From Gordonia rubripertincta (GTDB taxonomy: Bacteria; Actinomycetota; Actinomycetes; Mycobacteriales; Mycobacteriaceae), in the NCBI RefSeq assembly GCF_038024875.1, contig NZ_CP136136.1, forward strand, positions 2,976,001-3,040,000: a stretch of 64,000 nucleotides of DNA, in the 5' to 3' direction. The notes beneath the pieces are model-generated. The model did not search any database. It saw only the letters and a program-made list of their open reading frames with translations, and was not told the origin of the DNA. Shown here piece after piece: positions 23,984 to 31,728 of this stretch. The first letter of the stretch is position 1. Each line of letters starts with the position of its first letter. Made by a program: the position numbers and the translations under genes.

Positions 23984-25291
23984 ATGACCGCGAACTCGTC
24001 ATCCGTGAACTCGATGTCCCTGGCGGAGCTCGACCCCGACGTCGCCGCCGCCATGAACGGCGAACTCAGCCGTCAGCGGGACACTCTCGAGATGATCGCC
24101 TCGGAGAACTTCGTGCCGCGTGCGGTGCTGCAGGCGCAGGGCAGCGTGCTCACCAACAAGTACGCCGAGGGTTACCCGGGACGCCGTTACTACGGCGGCT
24201 GCGAATACGTCGACGTGGTCGAGGACATCGCCCGCAACCGCGCCAAGGAGCTGTTCGGCGCCGACTTCGCCAACGTCCAGCCCCATTCGGGCGCGCAGGC
24301 CAACGCGGCCGTGCTGCAGGCCCTGATGGAGCCGGGGGAGACCATGCTCGGTCTCGACCTCGCCCACGGCGGCCACCTCACGCACGGCATGCGTCTCAAC
24401 TTCTCCGGCAAGCTCTACGAGAACGCCTTTTACGGCGTGAGCAAGGAAGACTTCCGGATCGACATGGACGAGGTGCGCAAGATCGCCCTCGACGTGAAGC
24501 CCAAGGTCATCGTCGCCGGCTGGTCGGCTTACCCGCGCACGCTCGACTTCGAGGCGTTCCGCTCCATCGCCGACGAGGTGGGCGCCCACCTGTGGGTCGA
24601 CATGGCGCACTTCGCCGGACTCGTCGCCGCCGGCCTGCACCCGTCGCCGGTCCCGCACGCCGATGTCGTCAGCTCGACCGTGCACAAGACCCTCGGCGGA
24701 CCCCGCTCCGGCATCATTCTGGCCAAGCAGGAGTGGGCCAAGAAGCTCAACTCGGCCGTGTTCCCCGGCCAGCAGGGCGGACCGCTCATGCACGCGATCG
24801 CCGGCAAGGCCGTCGCACTGAAGATCGCCGGCACCGAGGAGTTCGCCGAGCGTCAGCGCCGCACCTTGTCGGGTGCGAGCATCCTCGCCGAACGCCTCAA
24901 CGGTGAGGATGTCGCCAAGGCCGGCGTCTCGGTCCTGACCGGCGGCACCGACGTCCACCTCGTGCTCGTCGACCTGCGCAACAGTGACCTCGACGGCCAG
25001 CAGGCCGAGGATCTGCTCCACCAGGTCGGGATCACGGTCAACCGCAACGCGGTGCCGTTCGACCCGCGCCCGCCGATGGTCACCTCGGGTCTGCGTATCG
25101 GTACCCCGGCGCTGGCCACCCGTGGCTTCGGCGACGAAGAGTTCACCGAGGTCGCCGACATCATCGCGACGGCACTCGCCGCGGGCTCGTCGGCCGACGT
25201 CTCGGCCCTGCGCGGCCGGGTGTCCAAGCTCGCCCTCGACTTCCCGCTCTACGAGGGACTCGAGGAGTGGGGACTGATGAGCCGCATCTAG
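23984..25291 (+). CDS. glyA: Serine hydroxymethyltransferase
   Basis: 435 residues. A PLP enzyme that interconverts serine and glycine while loading tetrahydrofolate with a one-carbon unit. Conserved blocks: ASENFVPRAVLQAQGS, NKYAEGYPGRRYYGGCEYVD, HLWVDMAHFAGLVAAG, and the PLP lysine in STVHKTLGGPRSG (about residue 240). It probably starts leaderless at 23984, although other in-frame ATGs exist downstream. Position corresponds to glyA1 (Rv1093). A hairpin follows the stop. Confidence 0.98.
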   Translation: MTANSSSVNSMSLAELDPDVAAAMNGELSRQRDTLEMIASENFVPRAVLQAQGSVLTNKYAEGYPGRRYYGGCEYVDVVEDIARNRAKELFGADFANVQPHSGAQANAAVLQALMEPGETMLGLDLAHGGHLTHGMRLNFSGKLYENAFYGVSKEDFRIDMDEVRKIALDVKPKVIVAGWSAYPRTLDFEAFRSIADEVGAHLWVDMAHFAGLVAAGLHPSPVPHADVVSSTVHKTLGGPRSGIILAKQEWAKKLNSAVFPGQQGGPLMHAIAGKAVALKIAGTEEFAERQRRTLSGASILAERLNGEDVAKAGVSVLTGGTDVHLVLVDLRNSDLDGQQAEDLLHQVGITVNRNAVPFDPRPPMVTSGLRIGTPALATRGFGDEEFTEVADIIATALAAGSSADVSALRGRVSKLALDFPLYEGLEEWGLMSRI

Positions 25292-25300
25292 CCGTGGCCG

Positions 25301-25340
25301 GCCGCTCGGATGTGACCTGAATTGCCCCGCGCCGAGCGGC
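25301..25340 (+). terminator. Hairpin after glyA
   Basis: GCCGCTCGG (25301-25309) pairs perfectly with CCGAGCGGC (25332-25340) across a 22-base loop. No T-tract follows, and the right arm falls inside the spacer of the desA2 promoter. Confidence 0.45.
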
Positions 25341-25351
25341 GTCCGTATCCT
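25322..25351 (+). promoter_or_regulatory. Promoter of desA2 (leaderless)
   Basis: TTGCCC (25322-25327) and TATCCT (25346-25351) with 18 bases between. The -10 ends seven bases before the desA2 ATG at 25359, so the transcript is probably leaderless. Confidence 0.5.
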
Positions 25352-25358
25352 TGCAGCG

Positions 25359-26231
25359 ATGAACGCACTCACTGAAGACGACCTGATCATCGCGCTCGAG
25401 AAGGCTCTTCCCGAGATCGCGGAAGACCACCAGTCGGCCGCCACCCCGTGGAACCCGCACGACTGGGTGCCGTGGGACGAGGGACGCAACTTCGCCTTCC
25501 TCGGCGGCGCCGACTTCGATCCGTCGCAAGCGACGCTGTCCGAGGAGGCGCGCGCCGGACTGTTGGCGCTGCTCCTCACCAAGGACAACCTGCCGTCGTA
25601 CCACCGTGTGCTCGCGAAGCACTTCCCGGCCTTCTCCGAGTGGCGTCAGCTCATCGGTGTGTGGACCGCGGAGGACAACCGGCACTCGATCGTCCTGCGC
25701 GACTACCTCGTCGTGCGTCGCGCCATCGATCCGGTGGACGCCGAGAACCGTCGACTCGTCCACGTCACCAAGGGTTACCGGCAGACCCCCGAGCAGGTCG
25801 ACCAGCTCGGACCGCTCGACGTTCTCGCGCTGATGGCCGTCCACGAGAACCAGTGCGTCAGCTTCATCAAGCGACTCAGTGCAATCGCCGCCGACGATGT
25901 CCTGGAGCAGATCCTCACCAAGATCGCCGCCGACGACCAGCAGCAGGCCAACACCTTCGGTGCGTTCCTCAACGCCGGCATCATCGCCGACCAGGACGCC
26001 ACGGTCATCGCGATCGACGCGGCCCTGGCGCTGGGTCGGGCCGAGGCCATCGGCCACGACATCGACGACTTCGATGCCGAGCGGGCTCTCCTGGAGAACT
26101 ACGAGAACTCCGACACCTGGCGCGAGATCGCCGCGACCCTCGCCGACGCGGTCAAGCTCGACTCCATCGAGGGTCTGGGCGAAGAGGCCGAGGCGGCACG
26201 TCAGCGCATCCTCTCCCGCGCCCGCGGTTAG
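25359..26231 (+). CDS. desA2: Acyl-ACP desaturase-family protein (DesA2-like)
   Basis: 290 residues of the stearoyl-ACP desaturase/ferritin-like fold, at the Rv1094 (desA2) position. The first half-site is present (WRQLIGVWTAEDNRHSIVLR, ExxH-type). At the place of the second DExRHE-type site the sequence reads IAADDQQQANTF, without the histidine, so the usual di-iron set is incomplete. Either the protein uses other ligands or it is not a normal desaturase. The role in mycolic or other fatty acid synthesis is inferred from the family. A strong terminator follows. Confidence 0.85.
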   Translation: MNALTEDDLIIALEKALPEIAEDHQSAATPWNPHDWVPWDEGRNFAFLGGADFDPSQATLSEEARAGLLALLLTKDNLPSYHRVLAKHFPAFSEWRQLIGVWTAEDNRHSIVLRDYLVVRRAIDPVDAENRRLVHVTKGYRQTPEQVDQLGPLDVLALMAVHENQCVSFIKRLSAIAADDVLEQILTKIAADDQQQANTFGAFLNAGIIADQDATVIAIDAALALGRAEAIGHDIDDFDAERALLENYENSDTWREIAATLADAVKLDSIEGLGEEAEAARQRILSRARG

Positions 26232-26258
26232 AACACCGGCACGACGCAAGACGCGCGC

Positions 26259-26297
26259 ACGGCGCCATCAGGACGACGAATGTCCTGGTGGCGCCGT
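26259..26297 (+). terminator. Terminator after desA2
   Basis: 16-bp stem (26259-26274 with 26282-26297) having one G-U pair, with loop GACGAAT, followed by TTGCGTCCC. Confidence 0.8.
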
Positions 26298-26438
26298 TTG
26301 CGTCCCTGGGTCAGACGATACTGCGATTAACGCGAAATTCACGCCGACACACCTGATTCCGGCGCGCCGCCCGCGGAGTCTGCGCGTACGTTGACGGTAC
26401 GGATCGCGGGGAAGCGGTTCGTCCGGGAGGTTCGATTC

Positions 26439-26495
26439 GTGTATTGCACCAGCAGCGCGAGAGGACCGGCCCCGGTCCTCGTCCACCTCGGCTGA
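26439..26495 (+). CDS. Possible 18-codon leader ORF upstream of phoH2
   Basis: GTG start with GGGAGG about eight bases ahead. It encodes 18 residues beginning MYCTSSARGP and ending VLVHLG. A GAGGACC/GGTCCTC hairpin lies within the frame. The 344-base gap between desA2 and phoH2 holds nothing else clear. An antitoxin-like PhoAT frame overlapping the phoH2 start, as reported in mycobacteria, is not intact here, because the matching frame is closed by the TGA at 26493. Confidence 0.3.
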   Translation: MYCTSSARGPAPVLVHLG

Positions 26496-26575
26496 CGCCG
26501 AGGGCAACGGACTTCGACCGGCCGGTCACCTGAGAACTGGTTTGTGCGGGCGCCGCATGAACGTAGGAGCCCGAC

Positions 26576-27883
26576 GTGACCACACGCACCTACGTCCTCG
26601 ACACTTCAGTGCTGCTGTCCGACCCCTGGGCGGTCATGCGCTTCGCGGAGCACTCAGTGGTGTTGCCACTGGTGGTGATCAGTGAACTCGAGGGCAAACG
26701 TCACCACCACGAGCTCGGCTGGTTCGCGCGTGAGGCGTTGCGCATGCTCGACGACCTGCGGCTCGCGCACGGTCGGCTCGACCTGCCGATCGAGATCGGT
26801 GAGGAGGGCGGCACCCTCCAGGTGGAGCTCAACCACACCGATCCGTCCGTCCTGCCGGCCGGTTTCCGCACCGACAGCAACGATTCCCGGATTCTGGCCT
26901 GTGCGCTGAACCTGCGTGCCGAGGGCAAGGACGTGACCCTGGTGTCCAAGGACACCCCGCTGCGTGTGAAGGCCGGCGCGGTCGGTCTGGCCGCCGACGA
27001 GTACCACGCGCAGGACGTGGTGGTGTCCGGGTGGTCGGGGATGACCGAGCTCGACGTCGAGACGTCAATGATCGACGCTCTGTTCGCCGACGGGGTCATC
27101 GACCTGGACGAGGCCAGGGAGCTGCCCTGCCACACCGGCATCCGCCTGCTCAGTCCGTCGTCGAGCGCCCTCGGTCGCGTCAACGCGGAGAAGCGCGTGC
27201 AGCTGGTGCGGGGAGACCGTGAGGCCTTCGGCCTGCACGGGCGTTCCGCGGAACAGCGGGTCGCTCTCGACCTGCTGCTCGACGACAGCGTCGGCATCGT
27301 CTCGTTGGGCGGCAAGGCGGGCACCGGAAAGTCGGCTCTGGCCCTGTGTGCGGGTCTCGAGGCGGTTCTCGAGCGGCGGACCCAGCGCAAGGTCGTCGTG
27401 TTCCGGCCGCTGTACGCGGTCGGCGGTCAGCAGCTCGGCTACCTCCCCGGGGGCGAGGCCGAGAAGATGGGCCCGTGGGCGCAGGCGGTGTTCGACACCC
27501 TCGAGGGGCTCGCCTCGCCGGAGGTCATCGAGGAGGTGCTGAGCCGCGGGATGCTCGAGGTGCTGCCGCTGACGCACATCCGCGGTCGTTCCCTGCACGA
27601 TTCGTTCGTGATCGTCGACGAGGCGCAGTCGCTGGAACGCAACGTCCTGCTGACGGTGCTCTCGCGGTTGGGTTCGGGATCGCGTGTGGTGCTCACCCAC
27701 GACGTCGCGCAGCGGGATAACCTTCGCGTCGGTCGGCACGACGGTGTCGCCGCGGTCATCGAGAAGTTGAAGGGGCATCCGCTCTTCGCGCACATCACGC
27801 TCACCCGCAGTGAGCGGTCGCCGATCGCGGCGTTGGTGACGGAGATGTTGGAGGAGTTCGGGCCCTCCGCGCCGGGAGCGTAG
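26576..27883 (+). CDS. phoH2: PhoH2 (PIN domain-PhoH ATPase)
   Basis: 435 residues. An N-terminal PIN ribonuclease domain (about 1-130, YVLDTSVLLSDPWAVMRF, acidic residues in SELEGKRHH and TDSNDSRILA) is fused to a PhoH ATPase/helicase domain with Walker A GGKAGTGKSAL (about residue 245) and Walker B DSFVIVDEAQSLE. Mycobacterial PhoH2 is a sequence-specific RNA helicase-ribonuclease. GTG start with TAGGAG ahead. Position matches Rv1095. A hairpin follows the gene. Confidence 0.95.
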   Translation: MTTRTYVLDTSVLLSDPWAVMRFAEHSVVLPLVVISELEGKRHHHELGWFAREALRMLDDLRLAHGRLDLPIEIGEEGGTLQVELNHTDPSVLPAGFRTDSNDSRILACALNLRAEGKDVTLVSKDTPLRVKAGAVGLAADEYHAQDVVVSGWSGMTELDVETSMIDALFADGVIDLDEARELPCHTGIRLLSPSSSALGRVNAEKRVQLVRGDREAFGLHGRSAEQRVALDLLLDDSVGIVSLGGKAGTGKSALALCAGLEAVLERRTQRKVVVFRPLYAVGGQQLGYLPGGEAEKMGPWAQAVFDTLEGLASPEVIEEVLSRGMLEVLPLTHIRGRSLHDSFVIVDEAQSLERNVLLTVLSRLGSGSRVVLTHDVAQRDNLRVGRHDGVAAVIEKLKGHPLFAHITLTRSERSPIAALVTEMLEEFGPSAPGA

Positions 27884-27922
27884 CGAGCGGGCGGGTTGTG
27901 TCCGCGCCGGGAGCGTAGCGAG
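27866..27922 (+). repeat. 22-bp direct repeat at the phoH2 3' end
   Basis: The 22 bases at 27866-27887, which include the phoH2 stop codon, recur exactly at 27901-27922 after a 13-base spacer. The core is GCGCCGGGAGCGTAGCGAG. It looks like a small tandem duplication. Confidence 0.75.
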
Positions 27923-27933
27923 GACTCGAAGGA

Positions 27934-27981
27934 GGAAGGCCGCGACGATTCGCTGAGGGGAGTGAATCGTCGCGGCCTTCC
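27934..27981. terminator. Strong bidirectional hairpin between phoH2 and the mini-gene
   Basis: A perfect 18-bp stem (27934-27951 with 27964-27981) and a 12-base loop between two convergent units. It can terminate phoH2 from the left and the 28-codon gene from the right. Confidence 0.85.
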
Positions 27982-28055
27982 GTCATTGCGGCCCGCTGCC
28001 GAGTTTGCCACTGTCGCAACGGATTCTCGGTGTTGGGCCGGTCTCGGGGGTGGGG

Positions 28056-28142
28056 TCAGGCTGCGCTGCCGCCGTGGTCGCTGAGCGCGTTGAGCAGGTC
28101 GATGGGTACGGTGAGGACTTCGATGTTCTCGAGGGAACCCAT
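28056..28142 (-). CDS. 28-residue mini-protein with full expression signals
   Basis: A 28-codon ATG frame beginning MGSLENIEVLTVPIDLLNAL and ending with a small Gly/Ser/Ala tail. AAAGGAG lies four bases before the ATG, a perfect TATAAT is about 70 bases upstream, and a strong hairpin is downstream, so it looks like a complete transcription unit. The chain is acidic and amphipathic with no signal peptide. Corynebacterial PorA/PorH-type porins are also short, acidic and signal-less, but no homology is claimed. It lies alone between phoH2 and an L,D-transpeptidase. Family not recognised. Confidence 0.6.
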   Translation of the reverse strand: MGSLENIEVLTVPIDLLNALSDHGGSAA

Positions 28143-28212
28143 TTCGCTCCTTTGTCGGTGACTTCCGTCCGGCGAGGTCGCTACTCGATCAACACCGTTA
28201 CCGACGCTAACG

Positions 28213-28238
28213 ATTATATTTCGTTCTCGCAAAGAACG
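28213..28238 (-). promoter_or_regulatory. TATAAT promoter with adjacent inverted repeat
   Basis: Minus-strand TATAAT (28213-28218) with CGTTCT-N5-AGAACG (28222-28238) directly upstream, where a repressor or activator could contact the -10/-35 spacer. No convincing TTGACA-like -35 is seen, so an activator is possible. The surrounding bases are unusually AT-rich for this window. Confidence 0.6.
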
Positions 28239-28449
28239 GGTCGTGAATTCTGGGCGACCGCAACGCGTGAAGCGCGAATTCGGCTCATTGTCCTGCGCGT
28301 CGAACAATGGATGATTTCCGATTTTCCTTCGACAATCGACGGCTGATCGGCGATCGCGGACAGCCGGGTGGGTCGGAGTGCTTGACCCGATCCTCACTGC
28401 ACCGTGACCATCACGTGACTCACGGGGTCTTGCGCGCTGTCACACTGTT

Positions 28450-29430
28450 GTGGTGCTGAAGTTACTGATGAGGCGAATGAGACTGCTGGGACTATTGGTG
28501 ATCGCGGTGCTGGCCGCGTGCGCCGGTGGTGCGGGTCAGGCTCTCGCCGATCCGGAAACGACGACACCGATCACGCCGACCGCCCCGGGCGGCCCGTCGC
28601 TGCCGGGTATGGGGGAGGGTCTCGGCATCCCGCTGCTCGACGAGGTGCTCAACCAGCTATCCGGCGACAGCGGTTCCGGGGATGTGCCCGGCGGCCTCGA
28701 CGGCGCTGGGGGCCCGACCAGCCAGATGATCGTCGTGACCGCGCCCAAGGCTTCGGACACGACGGCCACGCTCACCGCCTTCGAGAAGGGAACCGACGGC
28801 AGCTGGAAGCCGGTGCCCGGCCTCGGCCCGACCAAGGCGTACCTCGGGTCCCTGGGGATGGGCGAACCGCAGGACAACGTGCCGCGCACCCCAGAGGGGA
28901 CGTTCCCGCTCGACCAGGCCTTCGGTCGCCAGGAGAACCCGGGCACCAAGATGCCCTACCTCAAGGTCGACACGCAGGACTGGTGGGATTCCGATCCCAA
29001 GTCGCCCACCTACAACACCCACGTGCGTCAGCCCCAGAGTCCCGGTGGCGACAGCGAGAACCTGTACAACTCGGGGCCCGTCTATGACTACGCCGTCAAC
29101 ATCGCGCACAATCCGGAGCGCACTCCCGGCAAGGCGACGGCGATGTTCCTGCATGTGACCAACGACCAGCCGACGTTGGGCTGCGTCGCCATCGAGCGTG
29201 AGCTGATGAAGAAGATCCTCGTGTGGCTCGACCCCGCGAAGAACCCGAAGATCACGATCGGCGTCAACAAGGGTGCGCCGACCGGCGAGGCGCCCGGAGC
29301 AACCCCTCAAACAACTCCGGGTGCCACGCCGTCGACTCCCGATGTGCCGGCCTCCGACATGCTGACCGGCCTGCTCTCGCAGCTCGTCGGTGCGGTCCCC
29401 GCCCTGTTCGGGCAGTTCACGGGTCGTTGA
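28450..29430 (+). CDS. L,D-transpeptidase (YkuD-type) lipoprotein
   Basis: 326 residues. The N-terminal signal LLVIAVLAAC fits a lipobox (cysteine at about residue 24), although an ALA-DPE site for signal peptidase I is also present. A Pro/Thr/Gly linker leads to a YkuD-type catalytic domain with MFLHVTNDQPTLGCVAI, where the histidine and cysteine match the catalytic pair, so it may form or edit 3-3 peptidoglycan cross-links. The C-terminus is Pro/Thr-rich and ends in a hydrophobic stretch. GTG at 28450 or ATG at 28468 could be the start. Confidence 0.8.
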   Translation: MVLKLLMRRMRLLGLLVIAVLAACAGGAGQALADPETTTPITPTAPGGPSLPGMGEGLGIPLLDEVLNQLSGDSGSGDVPGGLDGAGGPTSQMIVVTAPKASDTTATLTAFEKGTDGSWKPVPGLGPTKAYLGSLGMGEPQDNVPRTPEGTFPLDQAFGRQENPGTKMPYLKVDTQDWWDSDPKSPTYNTHVRQPQSPGGDSENLYNSGPVYDYAVNIAHNPERTPGKATAMFLHVTNDQPTLGCVAIERELMKKILVWLDPAKNPKITIGVNKGAPTGEAPGATPQTTPGATPSTPDVPASDMLTGLLSQLVGAVPALFGQFTGR

Positions 29431-29623
29431 TCTCGGACCGTGCGTGCCGGCAGGCGGGGCAGAAGGTCTCCTCGGCCCCGATGTGCCAGCCGTTGACCCT
29501 CGCCCAGCGATCCCGGTCGGGCTCGGCGAGTGGTCGTCGTGAGATGAAGCTGCGTCCGCAGCTGTCGCAGTACCGGTCGGCTGAACCCTCGGTTTCGGCG
29601 AACAACGGAGATATGACTGTCAT
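29417..29623 (-). CDS. Small double-CxxC zinc-ribbon-like protein
   Basis: 68 residues with two CxxC pairs, CDSCGR (about residues 19-24) and CPACRHA (about 55-61), the layout of a small zinc ribbon. It overlaps the 3' end of the L,D-transpeptidase gene by 14 bases on the opposite strand. No recognised function. The paired cysteines support a real gene. Confidence 0.65.
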   Translation of the reverse strand: MTVISPLFAETEGSADRYCDSCGRSFISRRPLAEPDRDRWARVNGWHIGAEETFCPACRHARSEINDP

Positions 29624-29769
29624 GGCGGTGGACCTCTGGTGCCGGCTGTGTCGAATCCGTCCTGTCGGTTCGTCGACGGACTTGGACGAGCGACCACCTC
29701 AGTGTCGCCGGGTGTGACGTAGATCTCATAGGGCCGAATGGCACATGCTTCGGCGGATCGGGGCGCCGG

Positions 29770-30645
29770 TCAGCGGTCGTGGGGTACGACCATCACCGGG
29801 CCGCGGGCAGAACGGAGGACCGTGAGGCTCGTCGAGCCCAGTCTCATGGCCGCGAACCCGCCGCGACCGCGTGCGCCCACGACGAGCAGTTGCGCGGCCT
29901 GGGCGTGGTCGAGCAGGGCACGGCCGGGGCGGTCCCTGGTGACGGCACAGCGGACGGTGACCTGCGGATACCGACGGCGTACCTCGTCGAGTTCGGCGTC
30001 GAGCCAGGCGTCGGCACGGCTGCGGTGGCTGGGCCACTCGGACATCGTGCACGGCACGGACGTGTCGGCGACATCGGTGTCGCACCAGGCGTGGACGACC
30101 GTGACCGGAACGCCGCGCAGGTCGGCCGCGGCGAACGCGGCGTCGACCGCGGCTCGTCCGCCCGGGGAGCCGTCGGTGCCGACCACGACCCCCGCCTGGG
30201 ACCAGTGGGACATGGAGTCCCTCACGACCGTCAGGGGGCACCTGCAGTGTTCGGCGAGTGCGGTGGTGACCGTGCCGAGCGAGACGCGATGACCTGCCAT
30301 GTGCCCCCGGTTGCCGACGACGAGGAGTCGGGCCCGATCCGATACCTCGAGCAGGGCGGTGACCGGCGGGGAGTCGACGATCTGGGTCGTGATCTTCAGT
30401 GCTTCGAGGGAGTCTCCGGCGTCCTCCGCGACGCGGCGGGCCTCCGCCAGCGCGCGTTCGCAGCGGGCGTGGAGTGGTTCGAGGACGCGTGGATCGTCCG
30501 CCGAGACGTTCGCCGATGCGATCAGCTCGAGCTCTGACCGGTGGAGCGCGGCGTCGCGCGCGGCCCAGTGGGCGGCTGCGCGGGCGGTAGCAGACCCGTC
30601 GACGCCGACGACGACAGGTTCGTCGGTGAATCTGGATGCGGTCAC
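29770..30645 (-). CDS. Universal stress protein, tandem UspA domains
   Basis: 291 residues with two UspA domains (about 8-145 and 155-290). Each carries the ATP-binding G-x2-G-x9-G-S/T motif (GNRGHMAGHRVSLGT and GARGRGGFAAMRLGS), so both should bind ATP. The GTG at 30645 starts the VVVGVDGSATARAA domain. It lies downstream of devR in the same direction, and a DosR-like box stands in the gap, so hypoxia/NO induction by DevR is likely, as for many mycobacterial Usp genes. Confidence 0.92.
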   Translation of the reverse strand: MTASRFTDEPVVVGVDGSATARAAAHWAARDAALHRSELELIASANVSADDPRVLEPLHARCERALAEARRVAEDAGDSLEALKITTQIVDSPPVTALLEVSDRARLLVVGNRGHMAGHRVSLGTVTTALAEHCRCPLTVVRDSMSHWSQAGVVVGTDGSPGGRAAVDAAFAAADLRGVPVTVVHAWCDTDVADTSVPCTMSEWPSHRSRADAWLDAELDEVRRRYPQVTVRCAVTRDRPGRALLDHAQAAQLLVVGARGRGGFAAMRLGSTSLTVLRSARGPVMVVPHDR

Positions 30646-30737
30646 ACGGCAGTCCCCCTGGAGGTCCACGCACCGGATGCCGGAGTGCCCGGGCATCGAT
30701 TGTGTACTCCAGTACATGCCCCCGACGAGGGCCGAGT

Positions 30738-30757
30738 CTCGGGTAAAGAGTCCCGAG
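30738..30757. promoter_or_regulatory. DosR/DevR-like box upstream of usp
   Basis: The 20-mer CTCGGGTAAAGAGTCCCGAG is close to the DosR palindrome (half-site TCGGGACT read on the minus strand, with the degenerate partner TTACCCGA). It lies 93-112 bases ahead of the usp GTG, within the devR-usp gap. Confidence 0.6.
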
Positions 30758-30830
30758 GAAGGGGACCAATGACACGTTTCTGGCTCGAAACCGCAGGATA
30801 TGGTGCGCGAATCACTCGCGCGCCCTCGAC

Positions 30831-31478
30831 TCAGTGCGCGTGACCCCGTTGCGCCGCCTTGGCGGCGTACACCGCTGCCTGCGTACGACGCTCCATGCCG
30901 AGCTTCCCGAGGAGCCGGGACACGTAGTTCTTCACGGTCTTCTCCGCGAGATGCATCCGGGCGGCGATCTGACGATTGGTGAGACCCTCGCCGAGGAGGG
31001 CGAGCAGCGTGTTCTCCTGCTCGCTCAACCCGTCGCCGGGCTTCTCCTCCTTCTCGCGCTGCGTGCGCAACCGGTCCATCAGGGCCGCGGCCGCGCGGTT
31101 GTCGAGCAACGAACGTCCGGCACCGACATCGGTGATGGCGCGGGCGAGTTCCATGCCGGTGATGTCCTTGATGACGTACCCGCTGGCGCCGGCGAGGATC
31201 GCGTCCATCATGGCCTCGTCGTCGGTCATCGAGGTCAGGATCAGGCAGCGGAGTCCGTCGACGCGGCTGAGCAACTCGCGGCACAGTTCGATCCCGTTTC
31301 CGTCGGGTAGGCGGACGTCGAGCACGGCCACGTCGGGCTTCACCGTGGGGATGCGGGCGAGGGCCTGCGCGCAGCTCGCGGCCTCGCCGACGACCCGGAC
31401 GTCGTCGTCGTGGTCGAGGAGTTCGACGAGACCCCGTCGGACGATCTCGTGGTCGTCGACGAGGAAAACCGAGAACAT
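30831..31478 (-). CDS. devR: DevR/DosR-type response regulator
   Basis: 215 residues. The receiver domain (1-120) has the acidic pair DD (residues 8-9), phospho-acceptor D54 in AVLDVRLPDG and K104 in YVIKDI, the same numbering as M. tuberculosis DosR. The NarL/LuxR HTH (about 150-210) has LSEQENTLLALLGEGLTNRQ and KTVKNYVSRLLGKLGM. The ATG at 31478 follows AGGGAGG. It diverges from the DevS-like kinase gene. It would activate dormancy genes, including the adjacent usp. Confidence 0.93.
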   Translation of the reverse strand: MFSVFLVDDHEIVRRGLVELLDHDDDVRVVGEAASCAQALARIPTVKPDVAVLDVRLPDGNGIELCRELLSRVDGLRCLILTSMTDDEAMMDAILAGASGYVIKDITGMELARAITDVGAGRSLLDNRAAAALMDRLRTQREKEEKPGDGLSEQENTLLALLGEGLTNRQIAARMHLAEKTVKNYVSRLLGKLGMERRTQAAVYAAKAAQRGHAH

Positions 31479-31728
31479 CGGCACACACCTCCCTGTCGGC
31501 ACAGACACCGCTGTGACGAATTGTAGGTCGGCTTTCGACGGGGCATACCGGGATTGACCGGGACCTGCGATTTCCATGCATTTACGAATTGTCCGAATCG
31601 GAATCCGGTTGAAGTGCCTGCAATGCCGATTACTCGTGCAGAGACGCGCGATCACACGGCGGGGAATTCATTCGTGCGGAATCGTTCAATCGAATACTCC
31701 CTGGATCGAACGGTCTATCATTCGGGGT

